Position numbers and translations under genes: made by a program. A DNA stretch of 64,000 nucleotides, from contig CP103022.1 of assembly GCA_024752435.1 (NCBI GenBank), positions 310,001 to 374,000 on the forward strand, read 5' to 3'. This stretch comes from Allantophomopsis cytisporea. Its lineage: Eukaryota > Ascomycota > Leotiomycetes > Phacidiales > Phacidiaceae. Below the pieces are notes generated by a model. The model worked only from the letters and a program-made list of their open reading frames with translations. It had not been told where the DNA came from and searched no databases. Of the stretch, positions 26,336-35,947 are shown piece by piece; positions within the stretch are counted from its first letter, which is position 1; each line of letters starts with the position of its first letter.

Positions 26336-26420
26336 CATGAAGATGAAGATGAAGATGAGGATGAAGATGAGGATGAAGATGAGGATGAAGATGAGGATGA
26401 AGATGAGGATGAAAAAGATG
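26336..26420. repeat. 12-bp minisatellite GATGAAGATGAG upstream of MDM12
   Basis: Alternating GATGAA and GATGAG units in tandem, about 190-270 bp before the MDM12 ATG. It creates a spurious frame of alternating Glu and Asp codons (26246-26464). It probably lies in the MDM12 promoter or leader. Confidence 0.85.
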
Positions 26421-26607
26421 CCGATGATCGCCGCTTTGAAGCTAATGCCGCCCAACACTGCTAAACCGCCACAAAATCTCGTGTTGCGAGCTTTAAATGA
26501 ACTATCACATTAACCATATCTTCCTAGAGCGGCAAGAAGTCATCGACCTTTCCACAACCATTCCTAAAATTGCACAACAAGTCCCTACAGCATAAATCAA
26601 ACACCTA

Positions 26608-27885
26608 ATGTCCATCGATCTCAACTGGGAAACTCTGACAAGCGGACCTGATGGAGTAGCCTTGGCAGAGCACATTCGAGACTTTGTCCACGACAAATTT
26701 CAAACTATCACCCTACCACGCTTCATCAAAAGCGTCAAGGTGCACACCTTTGAATTTGGAAGCATCCCGCCCGAGATTGAATTGAAGGACATATGTGACC
26801 CACTACCGGATTTCTATGAGGAGAATGATGACGACATAGGCTCCGAGGAAGAAGAGGATGACGACGAGGATGAGGGGAAGCTCGAAGAGGACAGTCATGA
26901 AGCCAATTCCTCGAGAGAGAGGAGAAGGTCCGATAGAGCAGCTAGGATGAACGGTACTTCAAAGATGTATCAGCCACCTCCATACATTGATACGAGAATA
27001 TCTGGACTTCGATCTTCGATGCAACCGATGGATCTCGGGAGTCCCTTTTTAGGGGTTAGCACACCCGGTATCCCTGGAGGCACATCTAATCTCAATTACT
27101 TCCACTCGCAGCTGGCTAATGGACTATCGGGGACTCAAACACCATTAGCAGCTGTTGCCGGAGCCCATTTACCCAACGGCTGGCCCGATTATTCGAACCT
27201 TTCATCTCCCACCCGAGTTGGCCACCGTCATTCTGCCAGTGGCGGTTCTTTGTCGCCTCCACAGAGTTCGATATCCCCTTCTCAAGGACATTTTTTACGG
27301 GAGAATGGAAATGTTTCTGCTATGGGGGCTTCAGCCTCTGCATCGGCAGCTGGACCACAGACCCGTGATGGACCGTCGGAATGTGAGTCCGAAGATGCAG
27401 CTGAAGTTGAATCTGCAGAGCCTCCAAAGCGCTTTCGGGAGCCCAAGGTGGAAGACCTGCAAACCGTTTTTCGGGTGAGATACTCTGGTGATATCAAATT
27501 GTCCCTAACGGCAGAAATCCTACTCGATTATCCTATGCCTTCTTTTGTGGGCATACCGGTAAAGCTTAATATTACTGGTTTATCTTTTGATGGAGTTGCA
27601 GTATTGGCATACATCCGAAAACGTGCACACTTCTGCTTCTTATCACCTGAGGATGCGTATGCTACTATTGGTGCGGATGATCTGGACATTGCAAGGGGGA
27701 GTCAGGGATCGAAAGTTGGCAGCCTTCTACAAGAGATCAAGGTAGAGAGTGAAATCGGGCAGAGGGAAAATGGGAAGCAAAGCTTGAAGAACGTGGGTAA
27801 GGTAGAAAAGTTTGTTCTTGAACAAGTCCGGCGCATCTTCGAGGACGAGTTCGTGTATCCAAGTTTCTGGACATTCTTGGTCTGA
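26608..27885 (+). CDS. MDM12: Mdm12, ERMES complex subunit
   Basis: Subunit of the ER-mitochondria encounter structure, which tethers the two organelles and carries phospholipids; Mdm12 bridges Mmm1 and Mdm34. The single exon encodes 425 aa. The N-terminus MSIDLNWETLTSGPDG and the segment IPPEIELKDICDPLPDFYEE are diagnostic of Mdm12. An acidic stretch (about residues 70-100) and a long Ser/Gly/Pro linker (about 100-280) interrupt the SMP lipid-binding domain. The domain resumes near FRVRYSGDIKLSLTAEIL and runs to the end (FVYPSFWTFLV). The disordered insertion is usual for filamentous fungi. The gene is convergent with VPS28, with 138 bp between stops. An acidic-codon minisatellite lies just upstream. 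Confidence 0.95.
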   Translation: MSIDLNWETLTSGPDGVALAEHIRDFVHDKFQTITLPRFIKSVKVHTFEFGSIPPEIELKDICDPLPDFYEENDDDIGSEEEEDDDEDEGKLEEDSHEANSSRERRRSDRAARMNGTSKMYQPPPYIDTRISGLRSSMQPMDLGSPFLGVSTPGIPGGTSNLNYFHSQLANGLSGTQTPLAAVAGAHLPNGWPDYSNLSSPTRVGHRHSASGGSLSPPQSSISPSQGHFLRENGNVSAMGASASASAAGPQTRDGPSECESEDAAEVESAEPPKRFREPKVEDLQTVFRVRYSGDIKLSLTAEILLDYPMPSFVGIPVKLNITGLSFDGVAVLAYIRKRAHFCFLSPEDAYATIGADDLDIARGSQGSKVGSLLQEIKVESEIGQRENGKQSLKNVGKVEKFVLEQVRRIFEDEFVYPSFWTFLV

Positions 27886-28023
27886 AACATATCAATTCGG
27901 TAGGAGCTTTCTACCAGATTACAGCCGAGATACTCAGATATAATTCAAACAACCATGGTGCTATAACCCTGCCATTCAAGGGAACCCTTTAACGCCAACG
28001 CTATGCGAGAACAAATCGTCCGC

Positions 28024-28833
28024 CTAATTCAATGTCGCCTTAAATCCTTGATATGCGGCATTCATGTCTAGTTCAAGTTCTCTCGCCTTTTCCTCACTGA
28101 CTTCCTCTGTCGCTTTCATCTGGTTCAAAGTGATTAACCACTGAACAATCTTTCCTCTCCCTTCGAAATCCTTGTCTGTGACTTTATTGACAGACTGAAT
28201 AACGTCTGAGAGCAGTGGGTGTAGCTGATCCTTTGCCAGTAAACCAAGCTTCAGAGCATCTAAGAAAGTGATGAAGTCTTGTGTAGCCTCCAAAATCAGT
28301 GTGCCATTCGTTCCGTTGCTCTGTGTTGTAGCAGCGCTGTGGGATGGTGCTGTGACGGAAGATGGAAGACCTATTCGAATTCGTTCCGTCGCGCGAGGTA
28401 CTTCCAACTGAATAAGTTTGTCAGTTATAGTTATTTCTACCCAGTAGATATACACGTACATCCCAAGTAGTCTTAAAAGTATCAAGATCAACAAAGGCGT
28501 TTGCGACAGCTTCATCCGTTAGGATTGCTCTATATTGCTTGAGCAATCTGTCACATGTCTCGGTATATTCGCTTTCGAGAATCGCATCTTTGAGGTAGGC
28601 CTTTTCAAGCGAATCGAGTGTCACTATGATACTGAAGACTTCTGCCAATGAATCCTGAAGATCTCTCTCCGCCCTTGTATCGGCAAGCTTGACTTCCTGT
28701 CTTAGATTTAAGTAACTCGACACACTGTTAAACGAGGAAGTTAACATACCTCATCAAGATTTATAGTCGCCGAAAGCGTGCTATTTGGCAGGTATGAGTG
28801 AGGAGTCGGCGCATATCCCTGGTTTCGCCACAT
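28024..28833 (-). CDS. VPS28: Vps28, ESCRT-I subunit
   Basis: Component of ESCRT-I (with Vps23, Vps37 and Mvb12) that sorts ubiquitinated membrane proteins into multivesicular bodies. Its C-terminal domain recruits ESCRT-II in yeast. Exons 28833-28750, 28696-28460 and 28407-28024 join in frame to 234 aa, the usual size. The N-terminus MWRNQGYAPTPHSYLP is followed by the core helices (ERDLQDSLAEVFSIIVTLD, LEKAYLKDAI, YTETCDRLLKQY). The Vps28 C-terminal four-helix bundle follows (FITFLDALKLGLLAKDQLHP through KARELELDMNAAYQGFKATL). Both introns are about 50 nt with good splice sites. It is divergent from NOC2. Confidence 0.94.
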
Positions 28834-29067
28834 ATCTTCGACTCAATTGACAAGTTCGTGGTCGCTCATTCCATCGTCACCGACGTTGGTCACTGCGCTC
28901 GCGGCCTCGCGACGTATATTGCCAAGGCTGCCAGGACACTAACCCCGATATAGCGAGCGGTGTAAGCTTGCGATAGGATTTTGGTAAAAGTTCTGAATTG
29001 CGCTGCTTTCTCCAATCTCGATTATTCCTAGCACTCGCAATTCTTTACAACACGAGAATTCGCAACA
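28834..29067. promoter_or_regulatory. Shared divergent promoter VPS28 / NOC2
   Basis: Only 234 bp separate the ATG of VPS28 (minus) from that of NOC2 (plus), so both core promoters and leaders must fit here. Confidence 0.6.
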
Positions 29068-31341
29068 ATGGCCAAAACTTCGAAGAAAGCGACTCGTAAA
29101 TTCGAGAAGAATCATCTGAAGGATGAGATCGAGCGCAGAAAGGCTGGCGCCAAGATTAAGCAGCGTCAGCAAGTCAAGGTGAAAAGACAAGCGCGAAATG
29201 CGAAGGACGCCGAGTGGGATGGGAAGGTCAAGGCTGGTGAGGACGCAGAGGGCCTCACCAAGACAAACAAGAAGGAGGACGCCTTTGGAAAAATGAGCGT
29301 TGATGAATTTTTCCAGGGCGGTTTTGAGGTCCCAGAAAAGTTGTCGAAGAAGAAATCCAAGGCTGCACTTGGAAAGCGAAAGCGCACAGATGCCACCGAG
29401 AACGACGACAATGATGATGCTTCCGAGGCATCTTACGAAGAGGCTCCAGTGATGAGCGATAGCGAAGAGGGCTCTGATGAGGAGGATGCTGGAATGAGCA
29501 AAGAGGCTATGGATGCGTTGGCTAAGAAGGATCCCGAGTTCTACAAATATTTGCAAGAAAACGACCCTGAGGCTTTAGATTTCGATGAGGATGCGGACTT
29601 GGCAGAGGTCGATGACCTCAGCGCCGGCGAAGAGGAGGAAAAGCCAAAGAAGAAGAGGAAGACATCGAAGAAGGCCGCAGCAGCAGAGGAATCCGATGAG
29701 GAGATGGATGACTTAGCAGAAGTTACAAAGTCATTGGTTGCAAAATGGAAGAGGGCTATGACCGAGCAAAAATCTCTGCGCGCCATGCGACAGGTTGTTT
29801 TGGCTTTCAGAGCGGCAGCACATGTTAACGAGGACGATGGAAAAGAGTACAAATACACCATCTCTAACCCAGAGGCCTACCACGAGCTTTTACTCATCAC
29901 CCTCAATCACGTTCCGGAGGTTCTCAATCACCATTTACCAGTCAAGGAGAATGCTGCTGGAAAGGTCAGAATCTCTACCGACAACAAGAAGTTCAAGACT
30001 CTTACGCCACTCCTCAAATCTCACTCCTCTTCTGTCCACCACCTCCTCACCTCTTTGTCGGATGCTGCCACCCTGAAGCTTACACTTTCCGCCATCATCC
30101 CTCTTCTTCCATACCTCATGACCTTCAGAAAGATCCTTAAAAACGTTGTTAAGACTGTTGTTGATATCTGGTCTGATTCCTCAAGCACTGAAGCTACTCG
30201 TATCACAGCATTCTTGGTCATCCGAAAACTCATGGTTATTGGAGATGCCGGTCTCAGAGAGGCGGTTCTCAAGACCGTCTACCAAGGATTGGTCAAGGGG
30301 GCCCGAAACACCACTGTCCACACCATACAGGGTATCAACCTTATGAAGAACTCTGCTGCCGAGTTATGGGGCATTGATCAGGGCATCGGATACGCGACTG
30401 GTTTCACCTTTATTCGCCAACTCGCTATTCACCTTCGAGGAAGTATCACCAACAATGCCAAGGAGTCATACAAGACCGTCTACAACTGGCAATATGTCCA
30501 CTCTCTCGACTTCTGGTCCTGCGTTCTCTCCGAGCACTGCAGTCCTCTCAAGGAAGCCGAAACTGGAAAGGAATCCCAATTGAGACCACTCATCTACCCA
30601 ACCGTCCAAGTAACTCTTGGAGCTATGCGCCTCATTCCAACATCCACTTACTTCCCACTCCGTTTCCAACTCATCCGATCCCTCCTCCGTCTCTCTCGTG
30701 CCACTGGAACCTACATCCCTCTTGCACCAGTAATCCTTGAAGTTCTCAACTCCGCTGAGATGAAGAAGCCTCCTAAGCCAGCCACCCTCAAGAGCCTCGA
30801 CTTCTCGACCAACTACAAGGCACAGAAGTCCTACTTGCGCACACGTGTATACCAAGACGGCGTAGGCGAGCAAGTCGTTGAGCTCTTATCTGAGTTCTTT
30901 GTTCTCTGGAGCACGAGCATCGCTTTCCCAGAACTTGCTCTCCCAGTCATTGTCATGCTGAAGCGCTGGCTCAAGGAAGCGGGCAACAAGTCATCTGGCA
31001 ACAAGAACAGCAAGATGAATTCGGAACTCGTACTCGTTGTGCAGAAGCTTGAGGCGAACGCCAAGTTCATCGAGGACAAGAGGAGCAAAGTCGACTTTGC
31101 GCCTAACAACCGTGCCGGTGTGGAGGGATTCCTTAAGGGCTTTGAGTGGAAGGATACACCGCTCGGAAGCTTCGTCTTCAACCAGAGAAAGAAGACGGAG
31201 GAGAAACAGAAGCTTATTGAGGAGGGTAGAAAGGCAGAAGATCGCAAGAGAAAGGAGGATAGAGATGCCGAGAAGGACGCTGGTAGCGGCAGTGAGAGTG
31301 ATGTCAATATGGAGGAGAACAGTGAGGACGATTCTGAGTAA
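29068..31341 (+). CDS. NOC2: Noc2, nucleolar complex protein for 60S ribosome maturation
   Basis: Noc2 pairs with Noc1 (Mak21) and then Noc3 to carry pre-60S particles from nucleolus to nucleoplasm. The single exon encodes 757 aa. The N-terminus is highly basic and lysine-rich (MAKTSKKATRKFEKNHLKDE), then alternates acidic and basic tracts to about residue 215, which suits nucleolar targeting. The Noc2 domain follows, with markers such as GINLMKNSAAELWGID, LIYPTVQVTLGAMRLIPTS and YFPLRFQLIRSLLRLSRATG. The C-terminus is a charged coiled segment ending in an acidic tail. Length and order fit the family. Confidence 0.95.
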   Translation: MAKTSKKATRKFEKNHLKDEIERRKAGAKIKQRQQVKVKRQARNAKDAEWDGKVKAGEDAEGLTKTNKKEDAFGKMSVDEFFQGGFEVPEKLSKKKSKAALGKRKRTDATENDDNDDASEASYEEAPVMSDSEEGSDEEDAGMSKEAMDALAKKDPEFYKYLQENDPEALDFDEDADLAEVDDLSAGEEEEKPKKKRKTSKKAAAAEESDEEMDDLAEVTKSLVAKWKRAMTEQKSLRAMRQVVLAFRAAAHVNEDDGKEYKYTISNPEAYHELLLITLNHVPEVLNHHLPVKENAAGKVRISTDNKKFKTLTPLLKSHSSSVHHLLTSLSDAATLKLTLSAIIPLLPYLMTFRKILKNVVKTVVDIWSDSSSTEATRITAFLVIRKLMVIGDAGLREAVLKTVYQGLVKGARNTTVHTIQGINLMKNSAAELWGIDQGIGYATGFTFIRQLAIHLRGSITNNAKESYKTVYNWQYVHSLDFWSCVLSEHCSPLKEAETGKESQLRPLIYPTVQVTLGAMRLIPTSTYFPLRFQLIRSLLRLSRATGTYIPLAPVILEVLNSAEMKKPPKPATLKSLDFSTNYKAQKSYLRTRVYQDGVGEQVVELLSEFFVLWSTSIAFPELALPVIVMLKRWLKEAGNKSSGNKNSKMNSELVLVVQKLEANAKFIEDKRSKVDFAPNNRAGVEGFLKGFEWKDTPLGSFVFNQRKKTEEKQKLIEEGRKAEDRKRKEDRDAEKDAGSGSESDVNMEENSEDDSE

Positions 31342-32025
31342 TAGATACTTGACGGCTTCCGTGGCATGGAAAAGGAGTTTGGAGTTGGTGACAAGACTAA
31401 AATATATTCGAAATTTGTTCTGAGCGTACTTGGTGCTGACCCTGTCTGAGAGGTGACTTCTACGTACTTGATATACATGGGGTTCGATCTCTTCATCGTT
31501 GTCCTTTCGTGTCTTCATATCTCATTGATCACTGAGTATACTTTCTCAATCATGTGTAAACGTACAGTTACAAACTGCTGTCCGTAGTTGGAATAATGCC
31601 ACAAAGTGCATCACTGATGGTATCAAAGCTGTATCGTGAAAGGAAACTTTCTAAATTCATTGCATAGACATATAGAATTTCATGTGGTGGAATAATTTGA
31701 CTCAGTACTACGTGAGAATAGCAACCAGCATGTGGACGCAGCTCCGGCTTTCTACCAACCTCAATCAAGATCTGCTCAAACTAAACCTACGTCTTTCTCT
31801 GCTATTCTGTTCGATTTCTATGCCGTATCGTCGTAGATGTGGTCAAGACGAGTTCACTTCAATAAATCGGTCAATGAGGAAAGGGATAAACACCATCCTT
31901 GCAGACCAAAAAAAGCGTAAATTCATTCGTCACAGCTCAAGAGCCATAAGTTAGACACCACCCAGTATAACGCTACCCAGCCCAAGATAAAATACACATA
32001 TAGGTAACACAATCTCTCACTCACT
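31342..32025. other. Intergenic, convergent 3' ends
   Basis: Spacer between the convergent NOC2 and DUF1479 genes. Only short frames; nothing else seen. Confidence 0.6.
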
Positions 32026-33495
32026 TCATAGGCCCAAAATTGAATTGGCCTTCTTCCCAAATCCGCCCTCAAATTTGCCGAACCCCATAGCCTGCAGCGC
32101 CTCCACACCTCCAACCCGCTCAATCTCATCAGTCATGATGCGACCGACATTCCCGCTCTCACCCTTGCCACCCGGGAAATCCGGACCCGGTGTGCCCTCC
32201 AGGAACGCATCTCTCTGGCGGACGAGATAGGCAGCGTTGAGTTCGGTAAGTGGACAGGTAGGGATATACATAACGCTCGAATCACTCTTTCCGGCATGCG
32301 ATTTATCAACAGCATGGATAGTATCGCAGTGCCACACGACATAGTCGCCTGGCGAGACACGCGGCACATGGACCATGCTCTTGGCGAGATCCAGGTGGGG
32401 ATGCGTATCATCGTTCAATTCCTGTGCGCAAGAAGGGAATGCGCCATGAAGATCCGAGTTCTGTCTGTCGTCCAACACCCAATTCTCCTTGTCCAGGTAT
32501 CCAGAGCGGGATTTGTCGGCGTTGATAGGAGAGAAGAATGGGCGAAGCAGCCAGTACGCCGTCGCGAGTTTAAGCATGGGGTTAACGAGCAATGTACCTT
32601 CGTACGGCGCCGTCGTGCTCATGGACAACCAGCCCTGATACATGCGGAACATAGTGCAAGCACCGGCTCCATTGTAGTTATCGGAGACGGCAGCGAGGCG
32701 CGTGGATGCCTCCCATGGATCGTAGTCACGCCATCTGCCCTCGAAGATCGAATCGTATGTGTGACCCAGCCCGTAGCCGTGCGGCTCCCATCGCTCCACG
32801 CTCCCGCCGTCCACGTGTGGGCCCAAAGCAAAGCCAATGTCGCCTGGCTGTCTAATGCGCAGGCGGTCGGCATACGCCAGAGGAACATTCAAGTCAATGT
32901 CAGCGTCTTTGTCGGCTGAATTCCACGAGCGAAGCAGGAATTTCTGTGCGGCGAGGAGGTTTGGGTGAGCGCGGGCACGCACTTGTGATGGCGACCAGTA
33001 CAGCTCGAAGACCTGTGGGTCGTCCTTTGGGAAGGCTTTCGTGTGTGGATTCGCAGCCACGTAGTCTCTGATGTCTTGCTTATAAGCCAATGCCTCGTCT
33101 TCTGCTACAACGCCACGGATGACGGCTACACCACGATTCTTGAGCTCCGAAAAGAAGGGCTTCGTTGCTGAGGCGTTGTTGATGTCGGCGTACTGCAGCG
33201 AGGGAACAATGTCTGGGCCGGCTTTGTGGATTTTGGCAATTTCGGTAGGGAGTATGGAGAGGAGTTCGTGGAATGAGGAAGTTAATGCCGATTCGTGGTT
33301 GCGGATCAGCTCTTGCTTCATGGTTGCGAAGCGTGGTGGGAGAGGGTCATTCGCAATGCCTGATAGCGAGACGAAGACGGAGGAGATATCGCCCTCTTTC
33401 TTTGCCTGTGCTTGTGCTGCATAGTTGCGTAATTGTCGATATGCAGGAACATGTAAGGGAAGATGTCGAGGAGCAGCGGTACGAAGAGACAGCAT
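32026..33495 (-). CDS. DUF1479 protein, probable Fe(II)/2-oxoglutarate-type oxygenase
   Basis: A single exon of 489 aa. The family (DUF1479, which includes bacterial YbiU) has a jelly-roll fold like Fe(II)/2OG oxygenases; its substrate is not known to me. Candidate iron ligands are His227 and Asp229 in GPHVDGGS and the distal His394 in HCDTIHAVDKSH. The SIFEGRWRDYDPWEAS region and the MFRMYQGWLSM segment are typical of the family. The N-terminus (MLSLRTAAPRHLPLH, Arg-rich, no acidic residues for about 30 aa) looks like a mitochondrial presequence, so a mitochondrial location is inferred. It lies upstream of the hexose transporter gene's 3' end with a gap of about 2.45 kb, so the two are not coupled. 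Confidence 0.88.
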   Translation of the reverse strand: MLSLRTAAPRHLPLHVPAYRQLRNYAAQAQAKKEGDISSVFVSLSGIANDPLPPRFATMKQELIRNHESALTSSFHELLSILPTEIAKIHKAGPDIVPSLQYADINNASATKPFFSELKNRGVAVIRGVVAEDEALAYKQDIRDYVAANPHTKAFPKDDPQVFELYWSPSQVRARAHPNLLAAQKFLLRSWNSADKDADIDLNVPLAYADRLRIRQPGDIGFALGPHVDGGSVERWEPHGYGLGHTYDSIFEGRWRDYDPWEASTRLAAVSDNYNGAGACTMFRMYQGWLSMSTTAPYEGTLLVNPMLKLATAYWLLRPFFSPINADKSRSGYLDKENWVLDDRQNSDLHGAFPSCAQELNDDTHPHLDLAKSMVHVPRVSPGDYVVWHCDTIHAVDKSHAGKSDSSVMYIPTCPLTELNAAYLVRQRDAFLEGTPGPDFPGGKGESGNVGRIMTDEIERVGGVEALQAMGFGKFEGGFGKKANSILGL

Positions 33496-35189
33496 GGTCG
33501 ATTAGTTGAGATCCAGTTCCAGTCCGATGAGAAGTGACACAAGTACCAGTGATAAATACAAAGTTGTATAATCTGGAGAATTGAAATGGGAATGCAGCTC
33601 TCATCCCGCAGAACTGGAAGTATATATATCCGCCATGAGCGGAAAGTAAAATTGTATCCGCATTTTTTCGTGGACCGTGGAGGATGCGTATTGCGCATAC
33701 AGACATTGGATAGCCTCGTGCCATTTTCGTGGAACGCCGACGTCAAGCTTCCCCACAACCCCAGATCAACCGAAGCTCAGCCGATTCTGGGGGTGGGGCG
33801 AGATTGCGGATCTTCCAGAAATGGATAGTCCGACGCGGGGTAGGCTTTCGGAGAGAACGTTTTTGGTACATTTGCGCTGAGGAATATCTTCAATTGGAGA
33901 TCGGCGCTCTGACAGGAGGTCGTATAAAGGCGGTTGATGGAGCGGACTTGATGCATTTGCAGCCCGATGAAGCGGCAATTGTGGAGGATTCTGCTCCAAT
34001 GATTGGCTGTTGGCTATTACTTGACTGATCCCGACTGACCTGTATGCTCATTTGACGACTTGGCTGGCGGGCGGGACTACCAGTTCTATGATTGATGATT
34101 GATGGCCGCTGTTGATTTGACGGCAAAGACGCATTTGTGGCTAGAAGGTTGTATCTACGGGGAGCTCTTCTTTTGGACAGAGAGCTTGTCCGATATATGA
34201 CTTGATATGTAGCCATGAAAAGAGGCAAGATATAATACTCTCATACGACTGATCGGGTTTCATTTGCTCTTGGTTATTAAACATAGTCTGTCTACTCAGC
34301 AACTCGAATTCTCAGAGCTCACCTGTTTTGCTCAACAAAATATTCAACTCGTATCAAATATTTGAATATTCCTTGAGTCAGCCTATCACATGATTTCTCA
34401 AATAGCTCAATTTATATGCTTGGGGAGTTCTGTTCTCCAGCTTACCCTCCATGCCGCGTAGTGAAGGTCAGATGCCAATTACCCCTCACCACATATTCCA
34501 ATAACGATCAATTGCATATAAGTACTGAAAGACAGTCGCCATGTCGAATGTTCTCCTCCTATAAACCGTTCATATTTACAGAACAAGTCATGTACAAATT
34601 TCAAGCGTCTGCTTCTGCCTGACTGATGTATCATATGAATAATCAGGCAAGTCTGGATATTCTGTCAGACCAGTCACCAATGGATCGTCAATCAACCATC
34701 AATCCAAACTCCTTTCAGTTGAAATCAAGTCCAATACTCATATCAAGCCAGTCTATCATCGCGATAATCCTTAGGTCAATCAAGGATATTTATAACCAAT
34801 GAATGATCAAGATCACATGAGCATAAACAATGATACCTACCAACGTTCCGGTTCTATAACACATCAAACAAATAGAAATGAATGCTTACTTTCTTAAGCA
34901 GGCCGTCACAAAACCACTACATCTCGTAGTCACCGAAGCACTCAACTGAATGAGTGACCAGAAGTAACTATTCAAGTCGAAGCACTCGACCCCCCACTGT
35001 GTCATCACAAGCGATGAAATATCTACCAGCACAAAATCACCCAAAGCTTCCGGAGATATACAGCATGTTCAACTCCTCAATTCCCATCGATCATCCTCAA
35101 GCCATGGATCTTCACCACCCTCGAACACCCAACCTGCAACTGGTCAACACATCACATGATCCACACCATAGAACTCCAAACACCATGTA
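33496..35189. other. Intergenic, no gene recognised
   Basis: Holds the promoter of the DUF1479 gene and AT-rich DNA. Short frames only. No repeat family recognised. Confidence 0.5.
33621..33628 (-). promoter_or_regulatory. TATA-like element of the DUF1479 gene
   Basis: TATATATA lies about 126 nt upstream of the ATG at 33495 on the minus strand. Confidence 0.35.
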
Positions 35190-35640
35190 AGGAGGTCCTT
35201 CATTTCCCCTCCTCCATCCCATCACCGCGTTGAAGGCAAAGCCCACGATATCGTAGTACTTCTCGCACTGATACACTGGATCGCGCATCTCCATGTTTCC
35301 CAATGTTGGAATCGCTGGCGGGACTTCCTGAGGTCGGTTTTGTGTGACTCTATCGTTTCCATTGTCGCCTCTGTGACGTTCTCACGGTGTCCGTCCCACT
35401 GCTCTAGGGAAATGGATTCGCGAGTATGAGAACGATGAGCGCGACCATTTTAGCCTTGTAATTGCGCGGTGACGCGGCTGTGCGTGGCGTCAAGTTTTGC
35501 GGACTGATTGTGTATTAGCGCAACTGTTGCATATGAGAGGGCTGCAGTGTCGAAATAGAGCAAGACATAAAGGGTTGATAAAGGTGAAAGAATAAGAGTC
35601 AGCAATTCAGGGAAGTCAATATCAACAAAAGTAAGAAACA
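35190..35640 (-). pseudogene. Possible decayed coding region
   Basis: Stretches that look coding appear on the minus strand but in different frames. ATVALIHNQSAKLDATHSR is near 35540-35460. ENVTEATMETIESHKTDLRK is near 35380-35320. GNMEMRDPVYQCEKYYDIVG is near 35300-35240. They are separated by stops, and no convincing introns join them. I do not recognise the family. It could be a frameshifted relic, a gene with odd introns, or chance. Confidence 0.25.
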
Positions 35641-35947
35641 CACAAGATCAATCACAGCATCAAGCAACTCATATAGCATCACAGAAAATCATATAACCCT
35701 TCTAAATATGGACAGAATAATAGATTCTATTCTATAGTTCTACTTAAACAAAACAACGCAAGAATCATCCGATTCGGTATCATTACTCCTATTCAATCAG
35801 ACCGAAGCAGCTAGACCAGTCTCATCAACAAGAATAAACCTCAAGTCGAAGGTTACTAGGCCCACCCACTCGCAGCCCGCGTCATATTACATCTCCAACC
35901 TAAGGCATAACAGGACATCAAGGTTCATTATGATGGAAAGAGTCGCT

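Noticed and set aside
26246..26464. Frame encoding an acidic Glu/Asp run
   Set aside because: Created by the 12-bp minisatellite upstream of MDM12.
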